Of a DNA stretch of 64,000 nt, positions 7,990-15,648 are shown in pieces (the stretch's first letter is position 1; every line of letters begins with the position of its first letter). The stretch is from Pontibacter ruber. Its GTDB lineage: Bacteria > Bacteroidota > Bacteroidia > Cytophagales > Hymenobacteraceae. Location: contig NZ_JALPRR010000001.1 of NCBI RefSeq assembly GCF_023630205.1, positions 1,054,001 through 1,118,000 of the forward strand. Direction: 5' to 3'. The translations under genes and the position numbers were made by a program. The notes beneath the pieces were generated by a model. The model searched no databases and was not told where the DNA came from. It saw nothing but the letters and a program-made list of their open reading frames with translations.

Positions 7990-9270
7990 TTAGTTTTTCA
8001 CTGCCTCCAGGCACTCGTGGAGGATCTCTGAAAACCGGTATACTTCCTCAAAGCTGTTGTAGAGCGGCGTAGGTGCCACCCGGATGACGCTCGGCTCCCG
8101 GAAGTCGACGATAATGCCGGCTTCCATCAGCTTGTTAAACAACTCCCGTGCATTTTGCTTCACCAGCATGGAGATCTGGCAGCCACGGGCTTTCGGATCG
8201 CGCGGCGTGATCACCTCCAGCACGTCTTTGCCCACATGCACATCGTCAATGAGGTACTCCAGGTAGCCTGTCAGCTTCTCGCTTTTTGCCCGCAGGTTGT
8301 CCATACCGGCTTCGTCAAACAGCTCCAGCGAAGCGCGGTGGACGGCCATCGGCAGGATCTGGGCATTGCTTACCTGCCAGCCTTCGGCACCCGGCATCGG
8401 TATAAAACCTTTCTTCATCTGGAAACGCACACCCGCATCGTGCCCCCACCAGCCGGCAAAGCGCGGCAGGTCCGGGTTGTTGGCGTGGCGCTCGTGCACA
8501 AACACACCCGATGTGCCACCCGGGCCTGAGTTCAGGTACTTGTAGGTACACCAAACGGCAAAGTCTACATTCCAGTCGTGCAGCTTCAGCGGCACGTTGC
8601 CAGCAGCATGCGCCAGGTCGAAGCCTACGACAGCGCCTGCCTCATGGCCTGCTTTGGTGATGGCTTCCATGTCGTATACCTGGCCGGTATAGTAGTTGAT
8701 GCCGCCCATCAGTACCAGCGCCAGCTCTTCGCCGCAGTCTTTTATACTTTGCAGGATGTCTTCAGTGCGCAGCGTGTGCTCGCCTTCTCTCGGGAACAGT
8801 TCAACAATAGCTTCTTCTGGGGCAAAGCCATGGAATTTCACCTGTGTTTCCAGCGCGTACTGATCAGATGGAAAAGCGCCGCCTTCCATGATCACTTTGA
8901 TGCGTTTGCCTTCCGGCCTGTAAAAAGAAACGAGCATGAGGTGCAGGTTCACAGTGAGCTGGTTCATCACTACTACTTCGCTTTCCAGAGCGCCCACTAC
9001 ACGTGCCGAGCTGGCAGTTAATAATCGATGATAGTTAAACCAAGGGGTATCGCCTTTAAAATGTCCTTCTACGGCCAGGTCGGCCCAGTTCTGCATTTCG
9101 TGGTCGAGGTAAGCTTGTGCTGACTTTGGCTGCAGCCCCAACGAGTTGCCACAGAAGTAAATAGCGTCGCGCTTGTTTACCTGCGGGGCATAAAAGCGGG
9201 CTTTAAAATGTTTAAGCGGATCATTCTGGTCTTGTTCCTGCGCAAAGGCAAGGGTATTCTGGTAGTTCAT
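7990..9270 (-). CDS. kynU: Kynureninase
   Basis: PLP enzyme that cleaves kynurenine or 3-hydroxykynurenine into (hydroxy)anthranilate and alanine; cytosolic. The 426 residues match the family length. Visible hallmarks: YFCGNSLGLQPKS at 38-50, the phosphate/PLP region with D218 and H221 in GFDLAHAAGN, and the Schiff-base lysine K244 in CTYKYLNSGPGG. It belongs to the kynurenine set in this window, producing the substrate for the dioxygenase at 11861. It is followed by its own terminator and preceded by an 826-bp gap, so it is probably a single-gene transcript. Its ATG is at the complement of 9268-9270. Confidence 0.97.
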   Translation of the reverse strand: MNYQNTLAFAQEQDQNDPLKHFKARFYAPQVNKRDAIYFCGNSLGLQPKSAQAYLDHEMQNWADLAVEGHFKGDTPWFNYHRLLTASSARVVGALESEVVVMNQLTVNLHLMLVSFYRPEGKRIKVIMEGGAFPSDQYALETQVKFHGFAPEEAIVELFPREGEHTLRTEDILQSIKDCGEELALVLMGGINYYTGQVYDMEAITKAGHEAGAVVGFDLAHAAGNVPLKLHDWNVDFAVWCTYKYLNSGPGGTSGVFVHERHANNPDLPRFAGWWGHDAGVRFQMKKGFIPMPGAEGWQVSNAQILPMAVHRASLELFDEAGMDNLRAKSEKLTGYLEYLIDDVHVGKDVLEVITPRDPKARGCQISMLVKQNARELFNKLMEAGIIVDFREPSVIRVAPTPLYNSFEEVYRFSEILHECLEAVKN

Positions 9271-9573
9271 TTTTGGTGCGGGTAATATGGTTGTTGCTGT
9301 TGTTACAGCGTAAGTTCTTTATCCTGCTAAGATAAGGAATTGAATTCTTTCCGCTGTTATTTCGGATTACCTGAAGGAGTTAAGAAGGTTAAGAGTACTT
9401 GCGTCTTGTGAAATTTTGAGAAGAGCGAGCTATCTGTACTTATTGTTAAGGTTTATACTTTGCGCCAACAAGCCCTTACTTCGTAGCTACTTCTATTCCT
9501 TAGTTTTATAAGCCTATACTTTTATAGCTACTTTTGGTGCGCTCAGGGCCGCGGGGCCTCGTCCTCGGGCATC

Positions 9574-9651
9574 GCGCTGTTGATTTGAAGCTGCTCCTCG
9601 CTCCGCTACGGGCTGCTCAGCAAGCTGAGCACCGCAACAAATCAAAGGCGC
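9574..9651. repeat. Nested inverted repeat, possible REP/structured RNA
   Basis: Outer arms GCGC(9574-9577)/GCGC(9648-9651) and TTGATTTG(9580-9587)/CAAATCAA(9638-9645) enclose a tight hairpin TGCTCAGC-AA-GCTGAGCA at 9614-9631. The block is much more GC-rich than the surrounding gap, and continues leftwards into a G/C-rich tract (9541-9570). Confidence 0.6.
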
Positions 9652-9713
9652 TCAACCCAAGGACTGGGAACAAATTCGATAGTAGGAGGCTATGTAACTG
9701 GAACCCCTTGTAG

Positions 9714-9733
9714 GGCCAGGTCGCGACCTGGCC
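9714..9733. repeat. 20-bp perfect palindrome
   Basis: GGCCAGGTCGCGACCTGGCC reads the same on both strands. The preceding GTAGGG and the form of the palindrome resemble dispersed REP-like elements seen in many bacterial genomes; whether it is repeated elsewhere in this genome cannot be seen here. Confidence 0.75.
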
Positions 9734-9791
9734 GTGCTATACCTGCAGCAGCTAAGAAACTTATACCTGAAGTATAGCAGTGGCAGAAGTT

Positions 9792-9807
9792 CCCCTCTCG
9801 AGAGGGG
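9792..9807. repeat. 16-bp palindrome followed by TGCAGGGGTGTG
   Basis: CCCCTCTCGAGAGGGG followed by TGCAGGGGTGTG. The arrangement, a palindromic C/G block followed by a second G-rich half, looks like a dispersed intergenic element common in Bacteroidetes genomes (my recollection, not checked). Confidence 0.6.
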
Positions 9808-10096
9808 TGCAGGGGTGTGTTTATACTTCTTCTATGAAAGTTATACCTCAAAGTATAGCCATAGCCAAGGGTGGTTTGCCTGTCATAACGCGAACTATAG
9901 CCTGGCCTTTCGACCCGATCGAATTGTAGACTCGATATTATTCTAAGGCGCGGGAATAATTTATGAGCCAGAATGAGAATGCAACTTATTCCGCCAGTTA
10001 CAAACTGGCCTTAATGTAAGCCACTAGTTGTGCTGGCGCTAAGCTTGCGGCATGAGGAGGAACAGCAGAGCCCCTCGCCTCTCCTACCATTCGTAA

Positions 10097-11212
10097 TTAA
10101 GAGTGAGTAATTATCTTCGCTACTCCCGCTTTCTGATCCCTGATAGGCGCAACCCCTTTCACAAATTGCTCCTTTTTCAGGTTCAGCCATTCCAGGGCAG
10201 TACCACTGAGCATGCGTTCTTTGGTAGCCAGATCATAAGGCATGGATTCGATAAGTTTGCCGGGCTCGAGTTCGCCAAGTGGGAAAGGATAGTCGGTGCC
10301 GAGGGCAATGCAGTTAGCTCCGACCAGGTTCACCAGGTAGTCCAGGGCCATCGGGTCGTGCACCAGCGAATCGAAGTAGAACTTGCCCAGGTACTCGCGT
10401 GGGTTTACGTTGTTATCAATAGCACAGAGGTCAGGCCGTACTTCAAAGCCGTGGGCAATACGCCCGATCGTGGCCGGGAATGAACCGCCACCGTGAGCAA
10501 AAGCAACCCGTAGTTTCGGCAGTCGCTCCAGTACGCCTCCGAAGATCATGGAACAGATCGCCACAGTTGTTTCGGCGGGCATGCCCACCAGCCAGGGCAT
10601 CCAGAATTTGCCCATGCGGTCCTTACCCAGCATATCCCAGGGGTGCACAAAGATGGCTGCTCCCAGGTCCTGCGCCGCTTCAAAAATCGGGAAAAGCTTT
10701 GGTTCATCCAGGTTACAGTCATTCACATTCGAGCCGATCTGTACGCCCGGCATGCCCAGTTCCTTAACGCATCGTTCCAGCTCTTTTATGGCCAAATCGG
10801 TATCCTGCATCGGGATGGTGCCAAGGCCAATGAAGCGGTCCGGGTAATCGGCTACCACGCTGGCGATGTGGTTGTTCAGCATACGGGAGAGGTCGTGGGT
10901 ATCCTGCGGCTTGGCCCAGTAATTGAACATAACCGGCACTGTGCTCAGCACCTGTACGCCTACTTTGTGCTGGCTGCACTCGTGCATGCGCACCTTTGGG
11001 TCCCAGCAGTTGTCCTGAATCTCGCGAAAGAACTTATCGTCCATCATCATACGGGCGCAGCAGGGCTTGTGGTGCTCCAGCCGGATAAAGCCTCCATAGC
11101 CGTAGCGCTCACGCAAATTAGGCCAGGTAGCCGGCAATATATGCGTGTGGATATCGATCTTTAACAGATCATGATCGGAAAGTATAGGTGAAGTAGACGT
11201 ATTCTCTTGCAT
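10097..11212 (-). CDS. 2-amino-3-carboxymuconate-6-semialdehyde decarboxylase (ACMSD)
   Basis: Zn-dependent amidohydrolase-fold decarboxylase that converts ACMS, the product of 3-hydroxyanthranilate dioxygenase, to 2-aminomuconate semialdehyde, diverting flux from quinolinate and NAD synthesis. The 371 residues show the metal site H22 and H24 in IDIHTHILP, H190 in FVHPWDMLG, catalytic H240 in AFAHGGGSFP and D307 in LGTDYPFPLG; residues RLEHHKPCCARM at 44-55 also fit ACMSD. Length is slightly above the roughly 335 usual, because of N- and C-terminal tails. Downstream of the dioxygenase and a GNAT gene on the same strand, with a gap of about 100 nt. Confidence 0.95.
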   Translation of the reverse strand: MQENTSTSPILSDHDLLKIDIHTHILPATWPNLRERYGYGGFIRLEHHKPCCARMMMDDKFFREIQDNCWDPKVRMHECSQHKVGVQVLSTVPVMFNYWAKPQDTHDLSRMLNNHIASVVADYPDRFIGLGTIPMQDTDLAIKELERCVKELGMPGVQIGSNVNDCNLDEPKLFPIFEAAQDLGAAIFVHPWDMLGKDRMGKFWMPWLVGMPAETTVAICSMIFGGVLERLPKLRVAFAHGGGSFPATIGRIAHGFEVRPDLCAIDNNVNPREYLGKFYFDSLVHDPMALDYLVNLVGANCIALGTDYPFPLGELEPGKLIESMPYDLATKERMLSGTALEWLNLKKEQFVKGVAPIRDQKAGVAKIITHS

Positions 11213-11314
11213 GCTGCTAAACGGACGGAAATGCTGCTATACGAAGCCCGGCAGAACCAGGCAATCCAACAATATAAGCATTTTATACTTTGTACGCACG
11301 TTTCTGGCAAAAGC

Positions 11315-11857
11315 TTATACTTGCCCTTGCCACTCTGTTTTTAAAAGGCTGTAGTAGATCAGGTCGATAAACCGGCCATGCTTGATCTCGCGTTCGCGCA
11401 GCCTGCCCTCCCTAATAAAGCCAAGCTTTTGCAGTACTTTTTCAGATTGATCGTTGCCGCCTTCTACAATGGCTTCGATGCGGTTGAGGGCCAGCTGCTC
11501 AAAGCTATACTTCAGAACAGCCCTTGCAGCTTCCGGAACATAGCCTTTTCCCCAGTAGTCAGGCAGCAGCCAGAAGCCGATCTCGGCCTTTTGGTGTTCT
11601 GCCTCCAGGCTGCTCAGGCCACAGGCCCCGATCAACTGATTGCTTCCTTTCAACGAGAATGCCCACCAGGCGCCTGTATTGTTTTGTATAAGGCTGTCGT
11701 AAAACTGCATCTGCTCCTGCACTGCCTCCAGCGTATCAAAATGTACGGCATAATACTCGGTTACCCGCTTATCTGATAATCCCTGAAGTATAAATTCTGC
11801 ATCGGAAGGTTTGATCAGGCATAGTATAAGCCGCTCGGTAACAAGATCTGGATACAT
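11315..11857 (-). CDS. GNAT N-acetyltransferase, RimJ-like
   Basis: Acetyl-CoA dependent acetyltransferase of 180 residues, Acetyltransf_3/RimJ type. It starts TERLIL (substrate-side motif), carries IGACGLSSLE and EIGFWLLPDYWGKGYVPEA, the acetyl-CoA pyrophosphate loop (Q/R-x-x-G-x-G/A in its RimJ form WGKGYVPEA), and ends with NxxSEKVLQKLGFIREG, all typical. The substrate is unknown: ribosomal-protein N-termini or small molecules are both possible. Its start lies 3 nt after the 3-hydroxyanthranilate dioxygenase stop, so the two are cotranscribed; whether it acts in the kynurenine pathway cannot be told. Confidence 0.88.
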   Translation of the reverse strand: MYPDLVTERLILCLIKPSDAEFILQGLSDKRVTEYYAVHFDTLEAVQEQMQFYDSLIQNNTGAWWAFSLKGSNQLIGACGLSSLEAEHQKAEIGFWLLPDYWGKGYVPEAARAVLKYSFEQLALNRIEAIVEGGNDQSEKVLQKLGFIREGRLREREIKHGRFIDLIYYSLLKTEWQGQV

Positions 11858-11860
11858 AGA

Positions 11861-12400
11861 TTATTTAACTGCTTCGGCAGGCTTTACCGGAGGTTGCAGC
11901 ACTTCCCCACACTTCTTGCAGGTGCGCAGGTCTTCGTTGTCCCAGAAGTTGCCCATGATTACCGGCAGCTGCTTCACGATGTCGGTTACTTCGGTATAGT
12001 CTTCGTGCAGTTTGTTGCCACAGTTCTCGCAGAACCACATAAATCCGTCCTTCTCTCCTTCACGTCGGTAGCGTTCTATCACAAGGCCTACGGTATTGGC
12101 AGGGCGTTGCGGCGAGTGCGGCACGCGTGGAGGCAGCAGGAATATCTCCCCTTCCCGGATCGGAATATCCACCGGTTTGCCATCTTCTATGATCTTCAGC
12201 ACAATGTCGCCTTCCACCTGGTAGAAGAACTCCTCGCTCTCGTCGTAATGGTAATCTTTGCGGGCATTGGGGCCGCCCACCACCATCACAATAAAGTCGT
12301 CGTTGCCTTTGTATACCTGCTGGTTGCCTACAGGCGGCTTAAGCAGGTGGCGGTGTTCGTCTATCCACTGCTTAAAGTTGAAAGGTCGTTGTATGGCCAT
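11861..12400 (-). CDS. nbaC: 3-hydroxyanthranilate 3,4-dioxygenase
   Basis: Extradiol ring-cleaving cupin dioxygenase that opens 3-hydroxyanthranilate to 2-amino-3-carboxymuconate semialdehyde. The 179 residues show the Fe(II) site H51 and E57 (YHYDESEEFF) and H95 (PRVPHSPQRP), and the C-terminal rubredoxin-like iron site built from two CxxC pairs, C124/C127 and C161/C164, which is characteristic of the bacterial enzymes. Length and architecture fit exactly. It heads a minus-strand unit with the GNAT gene and, further on, ACMSD, and is divergent from the SDR gene across a 121-bp spacer that should carry both promoters. Also called haaO in other species. Confidence 0.96.
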   Translation of the reverse strand: MAIQRPFNFKQWIDEHRHLLKPPVGNQQVYKGNDDFIVMVVGGPNARKDYHYDESEEFFYQVEGDIVLKIIEDGKPVDIPIREGEIFLLPPRVPHSPQRPANTVGLVIERYRREGEKDGFMWFCENCGNKLHEDYTEVTDIVKQLPVIMGNFWDNEDLRTCKKCGEVLQPPVKPAEAVK

Positions 12401-12509
12401 AGTTTTGTAGCATTAGGTTGATATGTTGAAGGTACGCAAAACCAACTGAAATTGGTAGCTATTGTTTGGCTGGCTTTCGTACTTCTGCACAAGTTTAAAG
12501 CCTTTTCCG

Positions 12510-12517
12510 TACATTTA
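12510..12517 (+). promoter_or_regulatory. -7 box directly before the SDR start codon
   Basis: TACATTTA, one mismatch from TAnnTTTG, ending 4 nt before the ATG at 12522. No convincing -33 TTTG is seen at the right distance. If used, transcription would begin at the start codon. Confidence 0.4.
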
Positions 12518-12521
12518 TCTT

Positions 12522-13310
12522 ATGAATTTAGACCTGACAAATAAACGCGCCATCGTTTGCGGCAGCACACAGGGCATTGGTAAAGCAATAGCCGTGGAGC
12601 TGGCACAACTTGGGGCTAATGTTACCTTAGTAGCCCGAAACGAAGCTAAACTACAGGATGTACTTAAACAGCTGGACAGCAGCAAAGAACAGCAACATGA
12701 TTTCGTGGTTGCAGACTTCACAGACCCGTACGGACTGAACCTGACCATACAGGCGTATGTGCAGCAGGCTGCAACCATACACATACTGGTGAACAACACC
12801 GGTGGCCCGGCCGGCGGATCGATTACAGAAGCTATTTCTGATGAATTTCAGAATGCCTTTAACCAGCACCTGATCGCGAACCACTTGCTGGCGAAAGCTG
12901 TGATACCGGGCATGAAAGAAGCAGGGTATGGCCGCATCATCAACATCATCAGCACCTCGGTAAAACAGCCGTTGCACGGGTTAGGTGTATCCAACACCAT
13001 ACGTGGCGCGGTGGCGAGCTGGGCTAAAACGATGGCAAATGAGCTGGGACAGTTTGGTATAACTGTGAACAATGTGCTGCCCGGCGCTACCCGTACCGGC
13101 CGCCTGGAGTCTATCATCGAAAACAAGGCCAACAAAACTGCCAGCAATATAGACCAAGTAGAAGAAGAAATGATGGCCGAAATACCAGCCCGCCGCTTTG
13201 CTGAGCCGGAAGAAGTAGCAGCCGCTGCTGCATTTCTAGCTACACCAGCCGCAGCATACATCAACGGCATCAACGTGCCGGTTGATGGTGGCAGGACGGG
13301 GTGTTTGTAG
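12522..13310 (+). CDS. SDR-family oxidoreductase
   Basis: NAD(P)-dependent short-chain dehydrogenase of 262 residues. It has the cofactor motif GSTQGIGKAIA near residue 12, NNTGGPAGG, and a C-terminal NVPVDGGR typical of FabG-like SDRs. The expected catalytic YxxxK is not clear: after the Ser region (IISTSVKQPLHGLGVSNTIRGA) the usual Tyr position appears to be replaced, so it may be an atypical SDR. The ATG at 12522 is chosen because an upstream in-frame codon at 12462 would add a non-conserved hydrophobic tail lying in the promoter region. It lies between haaO (divergent) and the aldehyde dehydrogenase, and similar SDRs occur in Bacteroidetes kynurenine clusters, but its substrate is unknown. 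Confidence 0.85.
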   Translation: MNLDLTNKRAIVCGSTQGIGKAIAVELAQLGANVTLVARNEAKLQDVLKQLDSSKEQQHDFVVADFTDPYGLNLTIQAYVQQAATIHILVNNTGGPAGGSITEAISDEFQNAFNQHLIANHLLAKAVIPGMKEAGYGRIINIISTSVKQPLHGLGVSNTIRGAVASWAKTMANELGQFGITVNNVLPGATRTGRLESIIENKANKTASNIDQVEEEMMAEIPARRFAEPEEVAAAAAFLATPAAAYINGINVPVDGGRTGCL

Positions 13311-13390
13311 AGTTGTTGATTGTTAATTGGTGATTGTTGATTGATAATTGATCGCCCATTCCTAATTTGTAATTCATAATTGCGAACGCA

Positions 13391-14833
13391 GTGAAGCTTC
13401 AGAACTACATAAACGGCCAATTGGCAGCACCGGTAGCAGGAAAGTATATCGACAACTATAACCCGGCTACCGGCGAAGTATACTCTTTGATTCCCAATTC
13501 AGACGAGCAGGATGTGGAGCAGGCAGTGCAGGCTGCGCTGAAAGCTTTTCCGGCATGGTCTAACACGCCTGCCGAGAAACGTGGACAGATCCTGATGAAG
13601 ATCGCCGACCTGATCGACCAGAACCTGGACCGTTTGGCCGAGGCTGAGTCTGTAGACAACGGCAAGCCGCTGAAACTGGCGAAGTCGGTGGATATACCTA
13701 GAGCCAGCAGCAACATGCGCTTTTATGGCACAGCTATTCAGCATTTCGCTTCGGAGGCGCATTACATGGAGGGCACCGAAGCCATTAACTATACTGTGCG
13801 CCATCCGCATGGCGTAGCCGGCTGTATCTCGCCCTGGAACCTGCCTTTATACCTGTTTACCTGGAAGATCGCTCCTGCCCTTGCCGCCGGCAATTGCGTG
13901 GTAGCCAAACCGTCTGAAGTAACGCCGATGACAGCTTACTTGCTTTCGGAGATATGCATAGAGGCCGGATTGCCGGCAGGCGTGCTGAACATCGTGCATG
14001 GTTACGGGCATAAGGTTGGTGCGGCTATTACGGCGCACCCGAAGGTTCCGGTTATCTCCTTTACAGGCGGCACCACTACCGGCCGTACCATTGCGGCCAC
14101 GGCAGCACCTATGTTCAAGAAGCTGTCGCTGGAATTGGGAGGCAAGAACCCGAACATCATCTTCGCCGATTGCGATTTCAACAACGCGCTGCATACTTCC
14201 ATCCACTCCTCTTTTGCCAACCAGGGTCAGATCTGCCTTTGCGGCTCCCGCATTTTCATTGAGCGGCCGCTGTACGAGCAATTTCGGAATGCCTTTGTAG
14301 AGAAGGTACAGGCCATGACAGTAGGTGATCCGATGGAGGAAGGTACCAAACTAGGTGCCGTGGTATCAGAGCAGCACATGCAAAAAGTGTTATCTTACAT
14401 CGAGCTGGCTAAACAGGAAGGCGGAACTATACTTACCGGCGGACACCAGGTGCAGGTAGAAGGACGGTGCCAGAACGGTTGGTTCATCGCCCCTACCATC
14501 ATCGAAGGACTCCCTTACAACTGCCGCACCAACACCGAAGAGATCTTCGGCCCGGTAGTAACGCTCACCCCTTTCGACACCGAAGAAGAAGTAATCCAAT
14601 ACGCCAACTGCACCGACTACGGCCTCTCCGCCACCATCTGGACAAACAACCTGCAGCGGGCACACCGCGTGGCGCACCAGGTACACTCCGGCATCATTTG
14701 GATAAACACCTGGCTCCTGCGGGATTTAAGAACGCCTTTCGGCGGCATGAAAAACTCCGGCGTTGGCCGAGAAGGCGGCTTTGAAGCACTACGCTTCTTT
14801 ACCGAGCCGCAGAATGTTTGTGTGAAGTTGTAG
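13391..14833 (+). CDS. Aldehyde dehydrogenase, probable 2-aminomuconate semialdehyde dehydrogenase
   Basis: NAD-dependent ALDH of 480 residues. The family features are N150 in ISPWNLP, the cofactor motif FTGGTTTGR at 224-232, general base E248 in LSLELGGKNP and the catalytic C282 in NQGQICLCGSR. Close position to ACMSD, HAO and kynU implies it oxidises 2-aminomuconate semialdehyde to 2-aminomuconate; 2-hydroxymuconic semialdehyde dehydrogenase is the nearest alternative. The start is a GTG (13391) giving MKLQNYING, the usual N-terminus of this subgroup; no ATG fits. The 80-bp gap before it is filled by degenerate GATTGTTAATTGG-like repeats. Confidence 0.9.
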   Translation: MKLQNYINGQLAAPVAGKYIDNYNPATGEVYSLIPNSDEQDVEQAVQAALKAFPAWSNTPAEKRGQILMKIADLIDQNLDRLAEAESVDNGKPLKLAKSVDIPRASSNMRFYGTAIQHFASEAHYMEGTEAINYTVRHPHGVAGCISPWNLPLYLFTWKIAPALAAGNCVVAKPSEVTPMTAYLLSEICIEAGLPAGVLNIVHGYGHKVGAAITAHPKVPVISFTGGTTTGRTIAATAAPMFKKLSLELGGKNPNIIFADCDFNNALHTSIHSSFANQGQICLCGSRIFIERPLYEQFRNAFVEKVQAMTVGDPMEEGTKLGAVVSEQHMQKVLSYIELAKQEGGTILTGGHQVQVEGRCQNGWFIAPTIIEGLPYNCRTNTEEIFGPVVTLTPFDTEEEVIQYANCTDYGLSATIWTNNLQRAHRVAHQVHSGIIWINTWLLRDLRTPFGGMKNSGVGREGGFEALRFFTEPQNVCVKL

Positions 14834-14835
14834 GT

Positions 14836-15405
14836 ATGAGGCGCGTGAAAACTTTATTTTCAACCATCATTATACTTCTCTTGTGCTCCCTTCAATCGAT
14901 AGCACAAGCAGGAAATGATGATTTAATCACAGCCACATCTGCGGGAGAAATCTCACTAGGAATGCCAATCAAGGATGCTCTGAAACTGGCTAAGCGAAAG
15001 TATAAAGTTGAAGAAGTTGAAAACGGTTTCCTGGTTTCTTTAAAGGATGAGAAGCTGTTTTACTTTGGCCGGAAAACCCAAGAAGACATTACTGGCTATA
15101 TAGAAATTTACTCTCCTAAGTTTAAGACAAAGGATGGTTTGGGAGTAGGTATTCCAATAGCAGAAGCAATAAAGGGAAAGAATATTCAAATGGGCTATGA
15201 TGGACCTAGTGATGAGGAATATTTAGTGCCAGATGAATTTCAGGTTCCAGATGAATACTTTTATGAATCACTTTGTCTTTTTTATGTGAGTTCAGACGAA
15301 GATGAACTTCTAGGAGATTATAGCTCTTCTGATAGCGAAGAAAGCACCTATAACTTTAAAACAAACGGCACCATTTCTAGAGTTGTAATCTATTATTGGA
15401 AATAA
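14836..15405 (+). CDS. Secreted hypothetical protein, AT-rich, acidic
   Basis: Not recognised. About 189 residues from the ATG at 14836, 2 nt past the ALDH stop, beginning MRRVKTLFSTIIILLLCSLQ with a Sec signal peptide ending near SIAQA. The mature part has two short blocks, GEISLGMPIKDALKLAKRKY and GVGIPIAEAIKGKNIQ, that look like a repeated fold unit, then a strongly acidic tail with a VPDEF-QVPDEY duplication. Codon use is markedly AT-richer than the flanking ALDH and ClC genes, a hint of lateral acquisition or weak expression. Function unknown; no partner apparent apart from the tight distance to ALDH. Confidence 0.75.
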   Translation: MRRVKTLFSTIIILLLCSLQSIAQAGNDDLITATSAGEISLGMPIKDALKLAKRKYKVEEVENGFLVSLKDEKLFYFGRKTQEDITGYIEIYSPKFKTKDGLGVGIPIAEAIKGKNIQMGYDGPSDEEYLVPDEFQVPDEYFYESLCLFYVSSDEDELLGDYSSSDSEESTYNFKTNGTISRVVIYYWK

Positions 15406-15636
15406 GCCCATGTGTTCTCCTTCGTAAATAATTATAACTCGGTCTTCAAAATGAAAGGCTCCTGCTGTCGCGAACTTGCATAAGAGAACCATAAAAGCCT
15501 AACCTCTCCTCCACCAAGATTCTTCCAGATTGACAGGGGAACTATACTTTATATTTCCTTACCTGATCCTTTTTTCCCATACCTGTACTTCCGCCTTAAT
15601 CTCCCACAGCCTCTTACCCCCTCCCCAATTTATCCG

Positions 15637-15644
15637 TACCTTTG
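15637..15644 (+). promoter_or_regulatory. -7 box directly before the ClC start codon
   Basis: TACCTTTG, a perfect TAnnTTTG, ending 4 nt before the ATG at 15649. A -33 TTTG at 17-21 nt is not seen. The spacing predicts transcription starting at the ATG. Confidence 0.5.
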
Positions 15645-15648
15645 CTCG

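Larger units (their letters stand above)
9271..10096. other. 826-bp intergenic region with several repeat-like palindromes, no gene
   Basis: Gap between ACMSD (ending 10097) and kynU (starting 9270), both on the minus strand. No open frame looks like protein; a 70-codon frame at 9734-9946 runs through palindromes and is judged spurious. It contains a nested inverted repeat (9574-9651), a 20-bp perfect palindrome (9714-9733), a 16-bp palindrome (9792-9807), and at least five AAGTATA/TATACTT copies. The kynU promoter should lie in its left part but I could not place it. Confidence 0.8.

Noticed and set aside
9734..9946. 70-codon frame in the spacer
   Set aside because: It runs through palindromic repeats, has no promoter and an unlikely composition.
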